From the NCBI GenBank assembly GCA_963921935.1, contig OY998175.1, positions 304,691,484-304,755,483 on the forward strand: a DNA stretch of 64,000 bases, read 5' to 3'. Below, piece by piece: positions 8,238-19,368 of the stretch (positions are counted from its first letter, which is position 1; each line of letters opens with the position of its first letter). Under the pieces are notes generated by a model. It was not told the DNA's origin. It saw only the letters and a list, made by a program, of their open reading frames with translations, and made no database searches. The stretch comes from Galeruca laticollis (Eukaryota; Arthropoda; Insecta; Coleoptera; Chrysomelidae). The position numbers were made by a program, and so were the translations under genes.

Positions 8238-11213
8238 TTAAGGTTGTTGTTTCTTGGGTCTACCTCGTAATCCTTTTTTACTTAGGGGTGGATTGGCAGG
8301 TGATGCTACTTCCCCCGTGGTCATATAGTTCCTCTCTGCACTCGTTAATAAGCGACTCACATACTCAATAGGGTGTTCGGTTGCTCCCTCCCCCTGGACC
8401 AAAACTGCGCCGATGGCATAGCTACTGGCGTCGGATTTAATAGTGAAGGGTTCACTCTCATCTGCTTGTTTGAGGATTGGAGCAGTTATCAGACAGTTCT
8501 TTAATTTGTTATACGCATCTTGCTCAGTTGTTCCCCATTTACACGGAGTATTCTTCCGAGTCAAATTTGTAAGTGGTTTTGCAATGCTGGCAAAATTTGC
8601 AATAAATCGGCGATACCATGAACAAGTTTGGATAAATCTTAGGAGATCCTTTACATGGGTAGGCACAGGTAAATCCACAATTGCTTGAATTTTGTTGGGA
8701 TCCATCGTGATCCCATCTGGTGTCAGCACGGGGCATAAGAATCCAATGGTCGAGCAAGCAAAACGGCATTTAGTTCTATTAATACGGAGTTGGAAATCGT
8801 GTAAACGTCGAAAAACTTGTTCCAAGTCCCTCAAGTGGTCTTCAAACGTTGATGAACGAATAATCAAGTCATCTAAATATACTAGAAGTGTTATATGACT
8901 GAGACTAATTTTAAACCTATCCATTAATCTCTGAAATGTTGCCGGAGCATTTCTTAGACCGAATGGCATGCGCATGAAGCAGTAAACTCCAAAACGTGTA
9001 ATAAACCCGGTTTTCTTCTTATCTTCCTCATGCATTCTTATTTGCCAGTAACCAGATTTGAGATCCAAGGTAGTCATATAAGGTTTGCTCTTTGCTGTGT
9101 GTAGCAAATCGTCGATACGAGGAAGTGGGTATCGATCTGGTATCGTAATCGAATTTAATCGGCGATAGTCGACGCAGACCCTAACATCGCCATCTTTCTT
9201 TGGTACCATGACGACGGGGGAAGTCCACGCTGTTTCACTTTCCTCGATTATTCCATAAGCCAACATCTCGTCGAGTTTGTCGCGTAAAATGGTTTGCTTG
9301 GTGACATTAAGACGATAAGGCGCACTGGAAATTGGTCCACTAGTGCCTGTGTCTATTCGATGCTCCGCCTGCGTGGTAGGAGGGCCATGTTCCTCAAATA
9401 AATTTGGAAATTCCTGCAGTATTGCATTCAGCTGGTTTCGATTAGTCGGGCATAGCGTTGCGGCTTCGTTTGGTTGCAGGGAGACATCGAAACTAAATAA
9501 CCCAAGGATTTTTCGCTTGGTGCCTGTTTTCTTTTGTGGCGAGTAAGTGAAAGGTAGGCTGTCACGAAAAATTTCATCTATGTCTTCCGGTGCATACGCA
9601 TTACTCGTGTGCATGTTTTCTTTAACATTTGGGAATCTGGAGTCTGAAGCTTCCCATAACTCATCCCGTAAGGGTGACGTGAAAAACTCTAAGAATGGAG
9701 ATAAAGCGTCATCATTCTCGTCAACGTCCGTGATGTTAAGTTGTATTCTAGGATCTGGTACCTTAGTTGGTTCGCTTTCGATATTTAGAGATTTCTTCGG
9801 CTTCTTCGATTCTGCTGATTGATCCCGTGGTCTTTGTATTAGTCCTTGGTACTGTGGCTGAAACTCAAATCGCTCTAAAGGCCGGTCTGCGTAGTACCAA
9901 CACCGTTGTCCTAAGTCTAACACGATGCCAACTTTTTCTAGGAAATCTATACCTAATAAGGTCCTGTTGTCCATGGCGTTAGGCAGCACGACAAAGTTGA
10001 TATTATGAGTTCTATCGCCTAACTCTATAGTAGTAAATGTTGTCAGTAACTCTGTTTGCTTTTGAAGTCCATCAGCGAGTGTGACTCGGGCTGTGGTTTT
10101 GGTGAATGCACAATTCTTGTCTTTTAAAAGTTTGTAGAGGGTGACGCCAGCTACGCTTGTTTTAGCCGCAGTATCTATATGTGCTTGGCCCTTAATACCA
10201 CATATTCTTGCAGGAACTGTTGGGACTTCAGGTGTAGATCTTAAAAGCGTATTTATCGAATAGAAGTGGACAGCTTCGGCATCGACAACTTTGCCGACAT
10301 TAGTGCAATTGGGACAATTGCTGCGGAAGTATCCAGCTCTGCCACATCCGTAGCAGTGAAGGTGACCTTTGTCGGTTTTGGTAGCGGTTGATTGTGTAGG
10401 CTCCGTATGTGTCGCAGTCGTTTTAGGTTGGTCTTGCTTCTGCCGTTTACGACATTCTTGTATGCTGTGACCTTTAAAATTACAAAACGTGCATCTTAAT
10501 TTGGTTTTCTTTACCGGTAGCGTATCGGTTGATTCATTGCGTCGTAAAGTAGACGTATCCTTGAGTTCCATTTCTAGATGCTCAACTTGTCTAGCTTTTG
10601 TCAGCAAGTCAGTAAACGTAGTGATTTTTCCTCTTGGGATTTTTTCCCTAAGTCTAATGTGCATAAGATCGTAGATTAGATCAATCTGTATTTCTTCGGA
10701 ATGTCTTCCTTGTGGAAGTTTGGAAAGGAGTGCTCGGTTTTGACAAATAAATTCGTCAGTAGGTGCCGAGATTCCTTGAGGGGACTTGAAGATATCTAGG
10801 TAAATTTGATATGCAGGAGTTGCCGGAGAGAAAGCGGCACGGATTAATCGAATAGCATTATTCCAGTCTGTTGCTTCTCCTTTTATGCCTTGCCACCAAG
10901 TAGCTGCAGTGTCAGTAAGTAGTAGTGGCAAGCCTTCAATTGCGTCTTGGTCTGTGATTTGTTCCATATCCTTATAGACTGCTATGGTGTTTAGGAAATT
11001 GTCGACTTTCTCATGACAACGTGTTCCGTCGAATCGGGCCGTGCATTTGCTCAAACTCCCTTTCTTCCGATTATCTGGTTCTGTCCTTATGCCGGCTACG
11101 GCTTGTAGAAGCTGTTGGAATTGCTCTGGAGACATCGCCATGGTTGTTTGGCTTGCAGCAATGCGTTTACTTCGACGCGGAATGTTTGGTGAAATCTGAT
11201 TGGATAAAGTCAA
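8238..11213 (-). CDS. Fused Gag-protease-RT polyprotein lacking integrase
   Basis: A single open frame of 991 codons starts at ATG 11213, 147 bases inside the primer site. Gag covers residues 1 to about 240. Two zinc knuckles follow: CTFCNFKGHSIQEC (about 241-254, CX2CX4HX4C) and CYGCGRAGYFRSNC (about 287-300, His replaced by Tyr). Protease has AHIDTAAKTSVAG near 345 (DTA instead of DTG/DSG). RT has VCVDYRRLNSITIPDRYPLP, QRLMDRF and YLDD. RNase H starts at FTIKSDASSYAIGAVLVQ but after SAERNYMTTGE the frame jumps to a short basic tail GLRGRPKKQQP. The rest of RNase H and all integrase are gone, yet the frame stays open. Gag and Pol are fused without a frameshift. It could supply Gag, PR and RT but not integration. 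Confidence 0.9.
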   Translation of the reverse strand: MTLSNQISPNIPRRSKRIAASQTTMAMSPEQFQQLLQAVAGIRTEPDNRKKGSLSKCTARFDGTRCHEKVDNFLNTIAVYKDMEQITDQDAIEGLPLLLTDTAATWWQGIKGEATDWNNAIRLIRAAFSPATPAYQIYLDIFKSPQGISAPTDEFICQNRALLSKLPQGRHSEEIQIDLIYDLMHIRLREKIPRGKITTFTDLLTKARQVEHLEMELKDTSTLRRNESTDTLPVKKTKLRCTFCNFKGHSIQECRKRQKQDQPKTTATHTEPTQSTATKTDKGHLHCYGCGRAGYFRSNCPNCTNVGKVVDAEAVHFYSINTLLRSTPEVPTVPARICGIKGQAHIDTAAKTSVAGVTLYKLLKDKNCAFTKTTARVTLADGLQKQTELLTTFTTIELGDRTHNINFVVLPNAMDNRTLLGIDFLEKVGIVLDLGQRCWYYADRPLERFEFQPQYQGLIQRPRDQSAESKKPKKSLNIESEPTKVPDPRIQLNITDVDENDDALSPFLEFFTSPLRDELWEASDSRFPNVKENMHTSNAYAPEDIDEIFRDSLPFTYSPQKKTGTKRKILGLFSFDVSLQPNEAATLCPTNRNQLNAILQEFPNLFEEHGPPTTQAEHRIDTGTSGPISSAPYRLNVTKQTILRDKLDEMLAYGIIEESETAWTSPVVMVPKKDGDVRVCVDYRRLNSITIPDRYPLPRIDDLLHTAKSKPYMTTLDLKSGYWQIRMHEEDKKKTGFITRFGVYCFMRMPFGLRNAPATFQRLMDRFKISLSHITLLVYLDDLIIRSSTFEDHLRDLEQVFRRLHDFQLRINRTKCRFACSTIGFLCPVLTPDGITMDPNKIQAIVDLPVPTHVKDLLRFIQTCSWYRRFIANFASIAKPLTNLTRKNTPCKWGTTEQDAYNKLKNCLITAPILKQADESEPFTIKSDASSYAIGAVLVQGEGATEHPIEYVSRLLTSAERNYMTTGEVASPANPPLSKKGLRGRPKKQQP

Positions 11214-11360
11214 CAGCGAATATTCCTGTCGTTATAACTGGAAAAAGCCGGACTGACGAAATTCCAATCTGTCAAATGTGACAGTTTCGATTCTACAAGA
11301 CAAAAAAATGTCGAAGTATTCACGAAACTCTCACTTGCATTCAGGAATCCTTAATTCGAG

Positions 11361-11378
11361 CTCCACGTCAGGGCGCCA
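11361..11378 (-). promoter_or_regulatory. Primer binding site of the gypsy element
   Basis: One base inside the 5' LTR the minus strand reads TGGCGCCCTGACGTGGAG. TGGCGCC complements the 3' end of a CCA-tailed tRNA and resembles lysine-tRNA primer sites; beyond the first eight or nine bases the match is uncertain. Confidence 0.65.
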
Positions 11379-11379
11379 G

Positions 11380-11662
11380 TGTAGTAATAATTTTATTTAA
11401 CAACAAACAAAAATATTACTAAATGAAAATATTATGAACTATTTAAAATATATAATAATACGTAATCCGTGTTCGCTTCTACCCTTCACCATGCTACTAT
11501 GTATAGGACTAGGTTACATCACTATCGGTGTGGTTTAAGGCGATTCGAGTGGCGCCATCTTACCATTTATAACAGAGTCTCACACGTTGTGCGGGGCCTA
11601 TCTACATGAAGGTGGTACTGTAGATAGAGCTGTATAGCCTGGTAGGGATCGTTCTGCTATAA
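11380..11662 (-). repeat. 5' LTR of the gypsy element
   Basis: Direct copy of 7897-8179. Transcription of the minus-strand element would start here; I do not see a clear TATA box. Confidence 0.93.
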
Positions 11663-11828
11663 TATATATATTATTTATAAAATGTTTTTTTTTCGTTTCT
11701 GCTTATCTTTTTTCTCAGTGGCGGCAAAAGCAAAGACAACAATTTATGAATAATTGTTGTAATCATTATTACATGGCAATTATTTGTGATGGTATAGTAG
11801 GGAAATGAAACAACAGATTAAAGTTTAT

Positions 11829-14677
11829 TTATGAAGACTTGAGTTTTTTTAGTTTCCTAGGATCATTTACATTTTTCTCTGTTGCAACATCATTTTGTTT
11901 TTTGACAAAGTTATTTAACATTATTTTACAATCAGTTGAATTTATTCTTTCTATTTTGTTAAAAAGTGTTTCTTCACAACTACATTGTTCATAAAGATCT
12001 TTTAAATCAAACATATAATTTTTTATAAGGATAATACTAAGTCTGTGTAATTTGGAAAGCTGATTTGAGCCTGCTAAAAATGTATTCAGTAGGTGGGTTG
12101 AGTAATATTTTGCATAATATGCCAGGAAATAGCTACTGGGATCAAAGCATATTCCGAGGGTAAAATCAACTTTCCTCTGTCTAATTCCAAAGTCAGATCA
12201 TAATGTATGTCAACATTCATCTCAGTATTTGATTGAAGCCATTCAAAACAAGTTAAACAATGTTTGATTCTTAGTTGCTTTCTTACTGCGTATCCCCCTA
12301 TATAACTGAGTACAGTTAAATGTTCTTTAGGTATATTTTCCAAACCAAATTCAAAATTCAAAACGGAAACTAATTGTTCAATGTCCACATTACTGTCGTA
12401 AACTTCCTCATAATTTGGTAATATTGTTTTTAGTGGTATCTTGTTATCAGCGCAAGAGAAAAGAATAGCATTTTTAAACCGGATCTTTTTTTCATTTTCT
12501 AATAGTTGAACTAGGCTAATATAATAATTATATAGCACCACTTAATTGACGGTAACAGCTGAATCTACCTTCTAATATATCATTTTCGAATTTGCCTAAT
12601 AGGATATAATCTATTGTATAGGTATGTATTAAACAAATATGGAATAAGAGCCACAAAGGCATTGATAGTATTTATTAATGATGTGAAAGTTTCATTTGAT
12701 AAAGATGAGTGTAAAGGAACTAACGACTTCCAAAGTGTTAGCCATTTTGACATTGCTGTAAGAAAATCTATTACTTTTTTACTGTCACGCTTTATTGCTC
12801 CTCTGTCCTTATCATTAAATCTTCCACTTTCAAAGATATTCTTAACATTCACAATTTTCCAAAACTTAACAAAAATCTCTAAAAACTTACATGTACCATC
12901 AATATTCCTAAATTTGTTTGGATTGTCACATGAAAAACATTTAAGGGCTGCTATATTTTTTTCATTAAATATATTCAGTGCTAACTGAACGTTTTGTTTT
13001 CGAATACTTGTTGGATATAATGTTTTATATGACAATGTATGAGCATATTTTATTAGAGAATTTTTCTCTAGTTCATACAAAATTTGGAAGTTTTTAAACT
13101 CTGCTACAAACAGACATTGAGTATTTATTTCCAAGGTGTCAATATCAAAATTTGGAAAATGTAGTGAGTAGTCATTAGTTCTTTCACTAATCCAGTTATT
13201 TTTAATAGATTTGATAATGTGGACCACATCAAATATAAAAAAAAGTAATCTAGAATTATCTAAAGGATGTTGTGCAAAAGGTTTCAAAATGTTATCTTCT
13301 GTAAACATTGAAAAGGCTATTCTGTTTATACTATGATTGTCTGATATTAGGGCAACAACTTTAAAACCTAATTTTTCTAACTCTTGCAAGACTTTCAGTA
13401 TAAGCTCATACAACTGAACTCCAGTTAAATTGTTGACGGGTACTAAACTTACCACATCCCGATACTTTGATAGTATGCTCGATATCATAAAGGTTTGTAC
13501 TGTGTTAGCCATTTTTGATGGATCATTGTCAGTGCCACCAAAAACTGTTTTACCTTTAAAACTGAACTGTGAATTAACATAAATTTCATCTAGATGTATA
13601 TTTATGAGAAATTCATGTTCTTTTAGGAAACTGAGTTTGGATTTCAAATACTCGATACTGCCTTTTATGCTCATATCTGTCACAGTAAATTTGCATATAA
13701 GTTTTTTGAGATTACGAGGATGTGGTAAATACAGACAGTGGGAATCATATAATGTCATATAAATAGATGAAGAGTGAATATATAAACTTGACGCAAACAT
13801 TAGTGTCTTACCATACTACCGTCGGTTATTGGGAGTTTGCTGGCAAAGCTGTAACTGTTCCAATAATAAAAGTAAAAAAACTTGATACCTCTTCTGCTGC
13901 AGTCATTTCGGATAACACATCACAAATTTTAGCTATTTTAGTGTCATCACGCACTTTTTGGTTTCTAGCACTAGTTTCAATAAGCACCAACAGATTTTCT
14001 AAAATACTGAAATTATTCAAAACATGTAGCTTTTTTGGAATTTTTGACATGGGAAGTGGATGATTCTCGATTTGAGTTGCATAGTCCAAATTTTCTCTCA
14101 CTAGAAGTGATCCTATTATTTTCTGGACATTCTCAGATAAAGTGAGCAGACATGAATATACTTTATTGTCTCCTCTTACTAAAATCCATTCTTTACTTAC
14201 ATTAAATTTCTCATAAAAAGACATAATATCATCTAATATCTAAATGTTTAATTTTTTGCGAGTCAACAAACTGCTTATGTGTTTTGAGGCTGTCTGATAT
14301 AGCTTTTTCATGTTGATCTTCTTCTTTATTACATAGCCTTCTGGAAGAACTGGGCACAGATGACAGATACTTGGGAGCATTGGAAAATATAACAGGTAGA
14401 GCAGAATCTTTTAATTTTAGTACCTTCCTAGGGCATTCCTTTCGTTCTCCTTGAACGATACATATATCAGTTCTAATAATATCACATCCAGGGAAATGCT
14501 TAATGCAAAATTGAGGATTTTTATGTTGCTAAGGTCTGTTGGGATTCTTCGCAACCACCGCTGCTTCAACTGTTCATTTCTCGGTAAACTAAATGTTGTA
14601 ATATGACTTGGTCCTTCCTCAGAGTTTTCACTGCGATAATTCGATCTACAACCTGACACACTGTATTTTCTAGGCAT
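11829..14677 (-). pseudogene. P-element-type THAP transposase
   Basis: The start ATG at 14677 opens a THAP DNA-binding domain (MPRKYSVSGCRSNY ... LKQRWLRRIPTDLSN), then after a one-base shift near 14525 the frame QFCIKHFPGCDII completes it. The first zinc ligand appears as Tyr (position 5). Downstream segments: 14224-13826, 13800-12580 and 12541-12086, plus 12014-11829. The core has INIHLDEIYV (acidic), VALISDNHSINRIAFSMF (acidic) and FIFDVVHIIKSIKNNWIS, the GTP/catalytic region pattern of P and THAP9-type transposases, and a C-terminal LSYIGGYAVRKQL helix. Several frameshifts; some breaks could be introns. Inactive as it stands. Confidence 0.85.
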
Positions 14678-14780
14678 GGCTACAATATTGATACAATAAT
14701 TTAGATGTGTTGCTGATGTTATAAAAACAAAATCTGTACCTACCTACTTGTCTGTTTTTTTAATTCTTCTAATGCTAAAG

Positions 14781-14783
<3 letters not shown>

Positions 14784-14864
<81 letters not shown>
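14784..14864. repeat. (TA)n microsatellite
   Basis: About 40 uninterrupted TA dinucleotides between the transposase start and the right TIR of the P-type element. Confidence 0.98.
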
Positions 14865-14866
<2 letters not shown>

Positions 14867-14998
14867 TTAACTGTTACAGTGACTTCCTTGTTCTATTATT
14901 CTACTCAGAGAAACTCGATACACAATTTGATAAACAAAAGCTTACGTAACCTCAAATACATAAAATCAACATGAAAAGTAGAAATCGTTTTTGGATTC

Positions 14999-15058
14999 TC
15001 GGCCTCAGATGGTCACGTGATATTTACGCACCAAGGCCTGTGTTTCTCGTCGGCCACG
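14999..15058. repeat. Right terminal inverted repeat of the P-type element
   Basis: Counterpart of 7748-7818, followed by TTTTAAAT. It lies upstream of the transposase start at 14677, so it is the 5' end of the element. Confidence 0.8.
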
Positions 15059-15066
15059 TTTTAAAT

Positions 15067-16455
15067 AGACACGGAGAAACGTCACTTTTGATTTGCCATA
15101 ATTTCGACTGAGAACTTTCCCAGTCCCGATTCCACTTACACAAAACTTTATGTTTAATAAATACCTTGAGATCACTAGTAGTCCAGTCGGTAGAGGTTCG
15201 GACTGTGTCAAAACGTGATAACTCAGAAATAACTATGCAGACCTACTCTAAATGGCAAGTACAATAACACCTTAAAATGCTGACAAAAAAATTGATTAGG
15301 AAAAAAAGTTATTAACAATTTAATTAAAAAATTTGGGTTTTTGAGCGTATTTCTTTAAATAAGTCAGCAAGATGACTTTGTACGAAAAAATGCTCCATAT
15401 ATGATTTATTTGTAATAAAAATAGCTACAAAATGCCGGTAGTCCGATTTTGAAATTTTCAATAACAAAGCCGTGAGATGGATAAAACGGTAAAAAACGTC
15501 ATTTTTTTAAAGTTGCTGTAAAAATCACAATTATGAACCAAAATTTATTAAACTGTCGAAAATTATATTTCAATTTATATACAATAATGACGCTAAAGCT
15601 GAAAATCAGGAAAGCAAAACTTTTTGTTCTATGAGGTTTTATAAATCTACTGCATCGAAAACTCAAGGCTTTGCCAAATTGGTTTGAACGATCGCTGATA
15701 CTTGAAATTTGGTATACAGGTAGTGTAAATATGCAGAAACAAATTTCAATTTGCAAAATTCTATTATCCTAATTTTTACAGCTTTCATAAGGTTTTATAC
15801 GTCACCCTACTTTTATACGCCACCGTTTTTTCCCTATAGTTTTTGCAATTTTCATCTTAGAGAAATCTCTTTGACGTTAATCGATTCCTTCCATTTTTTT
15901 ACGTATTCTCAAAAAAAATTGTTTGTGCCACGACCTTCTTGACCGAAGATACGTTTTTTTTTTCAAAAATATCTAGAAGACTTAATAAACACGTTACAGC
16001 ACTGTGATTTTTTGCTGTTAATATTTAATACTTATATTTTCAATACAAAAATATTTGGATATGATTCATTGATTTCTAGTGTTCGTAATCGAGTATCAAA
16101 GAGATGCGCGCGCGGCGGCCGGAGCGCGCGGTGGAGTGGGGGAAGCCCAGTGCGCTCACACTGAAAACTGATTTCGTGCCTTCAAAGTGGCTTTCGCTTG
16201 CAAAATCTTTAATATCTTGGCTTCTGGACCACGTACAAAAATCCGTTTGTACTTAATTTGGGTTACCTCGACGAGACAAACGAAAATAACGTACTCATTT
16301 TCATTTTCGAGGCTAAATAATCTTGGAAATATGTGATTTACCGTATTTTTAAATTTGCTTTGCTTTTTTGTCAATTAAGTTGTTATTCATTATTAATATA
16401 GTATTTTCCATGCAATATCTTTACTTTTTCGTTTTTTTAAGTAATACTGACGTTA
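15067..16455. other. Unassigned AT-rich stretch with a GC-rich island
   Basis: No coding region supported. A short GC-rich block GCGCGCGCGGCGGCCGGAGC lies near 16104-16125. The open frame 16374-16156 on the minus strand (72 codons) has no recognisable motif and no neighbours, so I do not call it a gene. Confidence 0.4.
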
Positions 16456-18747
16456 TGTTAGGGGCCCTAGGGGCCAGCACGAGACGCGCACGAAATGTGA
16501 CGCTGGTTGCTTATTAACTTTTCTCGGCTTCTACTTGATCAAAGAAAGGTACGTTTTGTAATAAATACGAATACCTAAAAGTTAATTTTATTGTAGAAAA
16601 TTTCAGAACACACGGTAAAACATATTTTATTTTAAATCATAATATTAACTGGAATGCGACCCACATTATGTGTAATAAAATAATACGAAGTCAAAACAGA
16701 ATAGAAAAAAAACAAACATCTTACTGGGTCAAAGCAAAATAATTGTTTTGAATACAATTATTTCGATTTAGCACGATTCAAAAAACAAAAAGTTGTTTTT
16801 GCAATTCGACAAAAACCCCAAAACCGAAGTCGGGGGGAAAGCAAAAACGGGTGTACACAGACCAGGAGCGGCAGTGTGTACCGGGGGTCGAACACGCGAA
16901 GGGAAAGGTTTTTCCCTTGCCACGGTAACGGTACTAGTGTTTTTTAGTGTTAGCGGTACGAGAGGTAAAAATTCTCTCCGTTGTGTTAGGAGGTGATAGG
17001 GATACTGAGATTATTCCTTGACGGTGAACACTGTCTCCTGTTTCGATACACAAACGGTAGAATTACCCTCTACGCTAATTTCCTTTCGACATAGCACGAT
17101 TCCGTTTATTGGCACGACTCGTGGTGAACAAGCAGATAGCTAAAATCAAGAAAACTCCCGGCGAGACGGAGGAAGTTTGACAACGCAGTAAGTTTTTGAA
17201 TTAAATTCAGATTGGGATAATTTTTTTACTAGTGATATATTTACTCGTTATTGGTCGAGCTGGATTCTGAACTTGGGAGTATAAGTCAATTATTATATAC
17301 AAGGCGTAGCGATAGCAAATGTATTTATTTGATTTGTTTGTTGATTTTCAAAGAGACTGGACACAGCTGTTCACTCTCAGTTAAGTTTTTCGTCCTGATA
17401 AATATATAATTTACCGTGTGTCCTGGAATAATTAAAATTTGCAGAGTTTCGCCAACCTGACACAAGTTAGGTTTCATTTTGTTAAGTAGGAGTTATCATT
17501 TTGTTGGGTCACATATTCTCTTCCACCTCGTAGGCAGGAAAGATATAGAAAGTTAGGCGAGATTAATTTTGTACTTGGTAACACAAAGGCCGGAGCGTAT
17601 GTTTTCCATTTTTTCGTGGGTTTCAGCGAACTTGCGCGGATAAGTAAATTTATTATAGAGAAACATTGTTATCAGTCTTTTGTTCAGCCGTGATTATAAA
17701 ATAAATCTTTTTCTTATTTTGCCAGTGTAAATGCATAAATTATTGTAGGTAATTTAATTACTGGGGAGTTTCGCAACTTGTAACGCCAGTGTCGATAAAT
17801 AATTCAATTGTTTTCCTTAGCTCAGCAGAATTTTATAGAACAAACATTTCACTTTCGTTCCCTGAAGGTCAATGGCGACCTGAAACGACGTAAGCTGAAA
17901 CATTGTTGCGATTAAAAGGTATTTACACATAATATTTATTTATTTTCTCGACACCGGGGACTAGAAAAATTGGGAAACGAATATAATAAACCATACGCCT
18001 CTCACGCACTTTGAAAAAGACCAAGCCGATAAGAGGGATAGTATTGCCGCACCCTCGCACAAACGAGAACTCTGTTCATAAATTTGTTTTTTTTGAATAG
18101 TTATATGATATACAGGGGTAGGATTAAAAAAACCTATTATAGATAGATATATGTATAGGTGGACTTATACCAGGGAATCTTAGTTGATTGGGTCATACGG
18201 GATTGTATTTTTGGGTTAAGGTTAAATATATATCTGTATATGTGTAATCAGAGAAATTATTTTGTTATCATATAATTTTTATATAACGTGGTGTTTCTAT
18301 CTTATTTTACCTATCATCCCTACTCCATAATTTCCCCTCTGGAGAGTGTAACAATCGTGGAAGTGTGACAGAAACGAGAAGGACAACCCTGTCCTGGCAA
18401 AGGAAGTTTAATCCGTTTCAAGACCAGGCGAACTTAGCTCAAAAATCGGACTGGATTTGCCTTACACGCTCAGCCGCTCATTGGAGACAGAAATTGGTGG
18501 AATCGAAGGACGGGATCAATACAGAGTGACCAAAAGAAAAGGTAGGGGTATTTTGGTATTTTGATCAAGATATTGTACATCTGGTGACAGCGGTTAATTT
18601 TTTTGTTGAGAGACAACTCGGTAACAAAGGGTAGAGTTGTACAACTGGTGACAGCGATTATAAGAGTGTAAAAAATATGGTCTAGAGCTATTACATTTAC
18701 ATGTTAAAAAAAATAAGATCTAGCGATTATTAGAGTGGTGATAGATT
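16456..18747. other. Unassigned stretch, possible LTR or leader sequence
   Basis: No coding region supported. Less AT-rich than its surroundings in places (16830-17170). It ends in two copies of a CTGGTGACAGCG motif that resemble LTR-element primer sites, so part may be an LTR plus leader, but I find no second LTR copy in the window. Confidence 0.35.
18576..18660 (+). repeat. Duplicated primer-site-like motif
   Basis: TACATCTGGTGACAGCGGTT (18576) and TACAACTGGTGACAGCGATT (18640) are 64 bases apart. Each has CA just before or near a TGG, like the junction of an LTR end and a tRNA primer site. No matching Gag-Pol follows. Confidence 0.4.
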
Positions 18748-19368
18748 TTAAATCGGTGTTTTACAATTGTAACATACCATACCATCTTGAGACAGAAAAA
18801 TTCGGTATGTCGTATTTTCAAAGTCTACTGTAAACGATTCTGATAGCGATAAATTGTGAGAACTGACGTAGATTTGCCTCCGAAAACTAAGAATATGGCT
18901 ATACTCAGGTAGAGAGGAACTGATTCTTACACATGTCAGGTGAGAAACAGGATTTAGTCCGATGTTTATTAATTGGTCTATTAAAAGATTATGTGATAAT
19001 GTAGGACATAAGTTCGACAGAATGAGTCTCTCAGCAGGTGTTATTAGTCTTCTGGCCCTAACTATTTCTCCCTGTACTTTTATGTATCCATCATTATTTA
19101 TGAAGTCATCCACCAACTGTTCACTAGATAGCTACATACATATACGATTATGGGACAATCGAGAGAAAAAAATTATAAATTTCGGTTGGATTATGGATCC
19201 TAGAGGAACTAGATAATTTTGTAATTGAGTGTTTTCTGGAGTACTGAAAAGTATTGCTTGTTCTTTTGAGGGTAACTATTGTTTTGATACTGCTGAAGAG
19301 TAGGTATTGGGGGTACGAGATTGACTTTGAGATGAGGTCAATGATTGAGAATATTTGTTGGTATACAT
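18748..19368 (-). pseudogene. LINE ORF1 (Gag-like) N-terminal remnant
   Basis: Minus-strand ATG at 19368 (MYTNKYSQSL) opens a Ser/Gln-rich head, then VPLGSIIQPKFIIFFSR, FINNDGYIKVQGEIVRARRL, TPAERLILSNLCPTLSHNLL, HLTCVRISSSLPEYSHILSF and a final YRIFLSQDGMVCYNCKTPI. The Gly-Met-Val-Cys-x2-Cys end is the start of a CCHC knuckle as found after the PRE-type domain in Jockey/I ORF1 proteins. Two in-frame stops (TAG near 19281 and 19131) and loss of the knuckle's second half at about 18748 show a truncated dead copy. Could be from the same family as the LINE at the window start. Confidence 0.65.

Larger units (their letters stand above)
7897..11662 (-). mobile_element. Ty3/gypsy LTR retrotransposon, internally deleted
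   Basis: Two 283-bp LTRs (7897-8179, 11380-11662) differ at about seven sites, near 97.5% identity. TATAT flanks both sides (7892-7896 and 11663-11667), a plausible 5-bp duplication although the flank is AT repeat. On the minus strand the order is 5' LTR, primer site TGGCGCCCTGACG (11378 downward), one Gag-Pol frame, polypurine tract AGAGGGGGAGG (8190-8180) and 3' LTR. The span of 3.77 kb is short because the end of RNase H and integrase are missing. It sits in the 3' part of the P-type element and is younger than it. Confidence 0.92.
7748..15058 (-). mobile_element. P-type DNA transposon with nested gypsy element
   Basis: The ends are inverted copies: 7748 begins CGTGGCTAACGAGAAAGACA and the reverse complement of 15058 begins CGTGGCCGACGAGAAACACA; similarity extends about 60-70 bp to the CACGTGACCATCTGAGGCC block. 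Flanks TTTTAAAC (7740-7747) and TTTTAAAT (15059-15066) agree in 7 of 8 bases, the 8-bp duplication length of P elements. The minus strand encodes a THAP-type transposase. Without the gypsy insertion the element is about 3.5 kb. TIR divergence and frame breaks mark it as old. Confidence 0.82.

Noticed and set aside
8443..11281. Several plus-strand open frames opposite the gypsy polyprotein
   Set aside because: Shadows of a long real frame on the other strand.
15175..15215. AGTCCAGTCGGTAGAGGTTCGG, like tRNA A and B boxes
   Set aside because: The two boxes would touch each other, with no room for a tRNA or SINE structure.
16156..16374. 72-codon minus-strand open frame
   Set aside because: No motif, no neighbour, and composition like the surrounding non-coding sequence.
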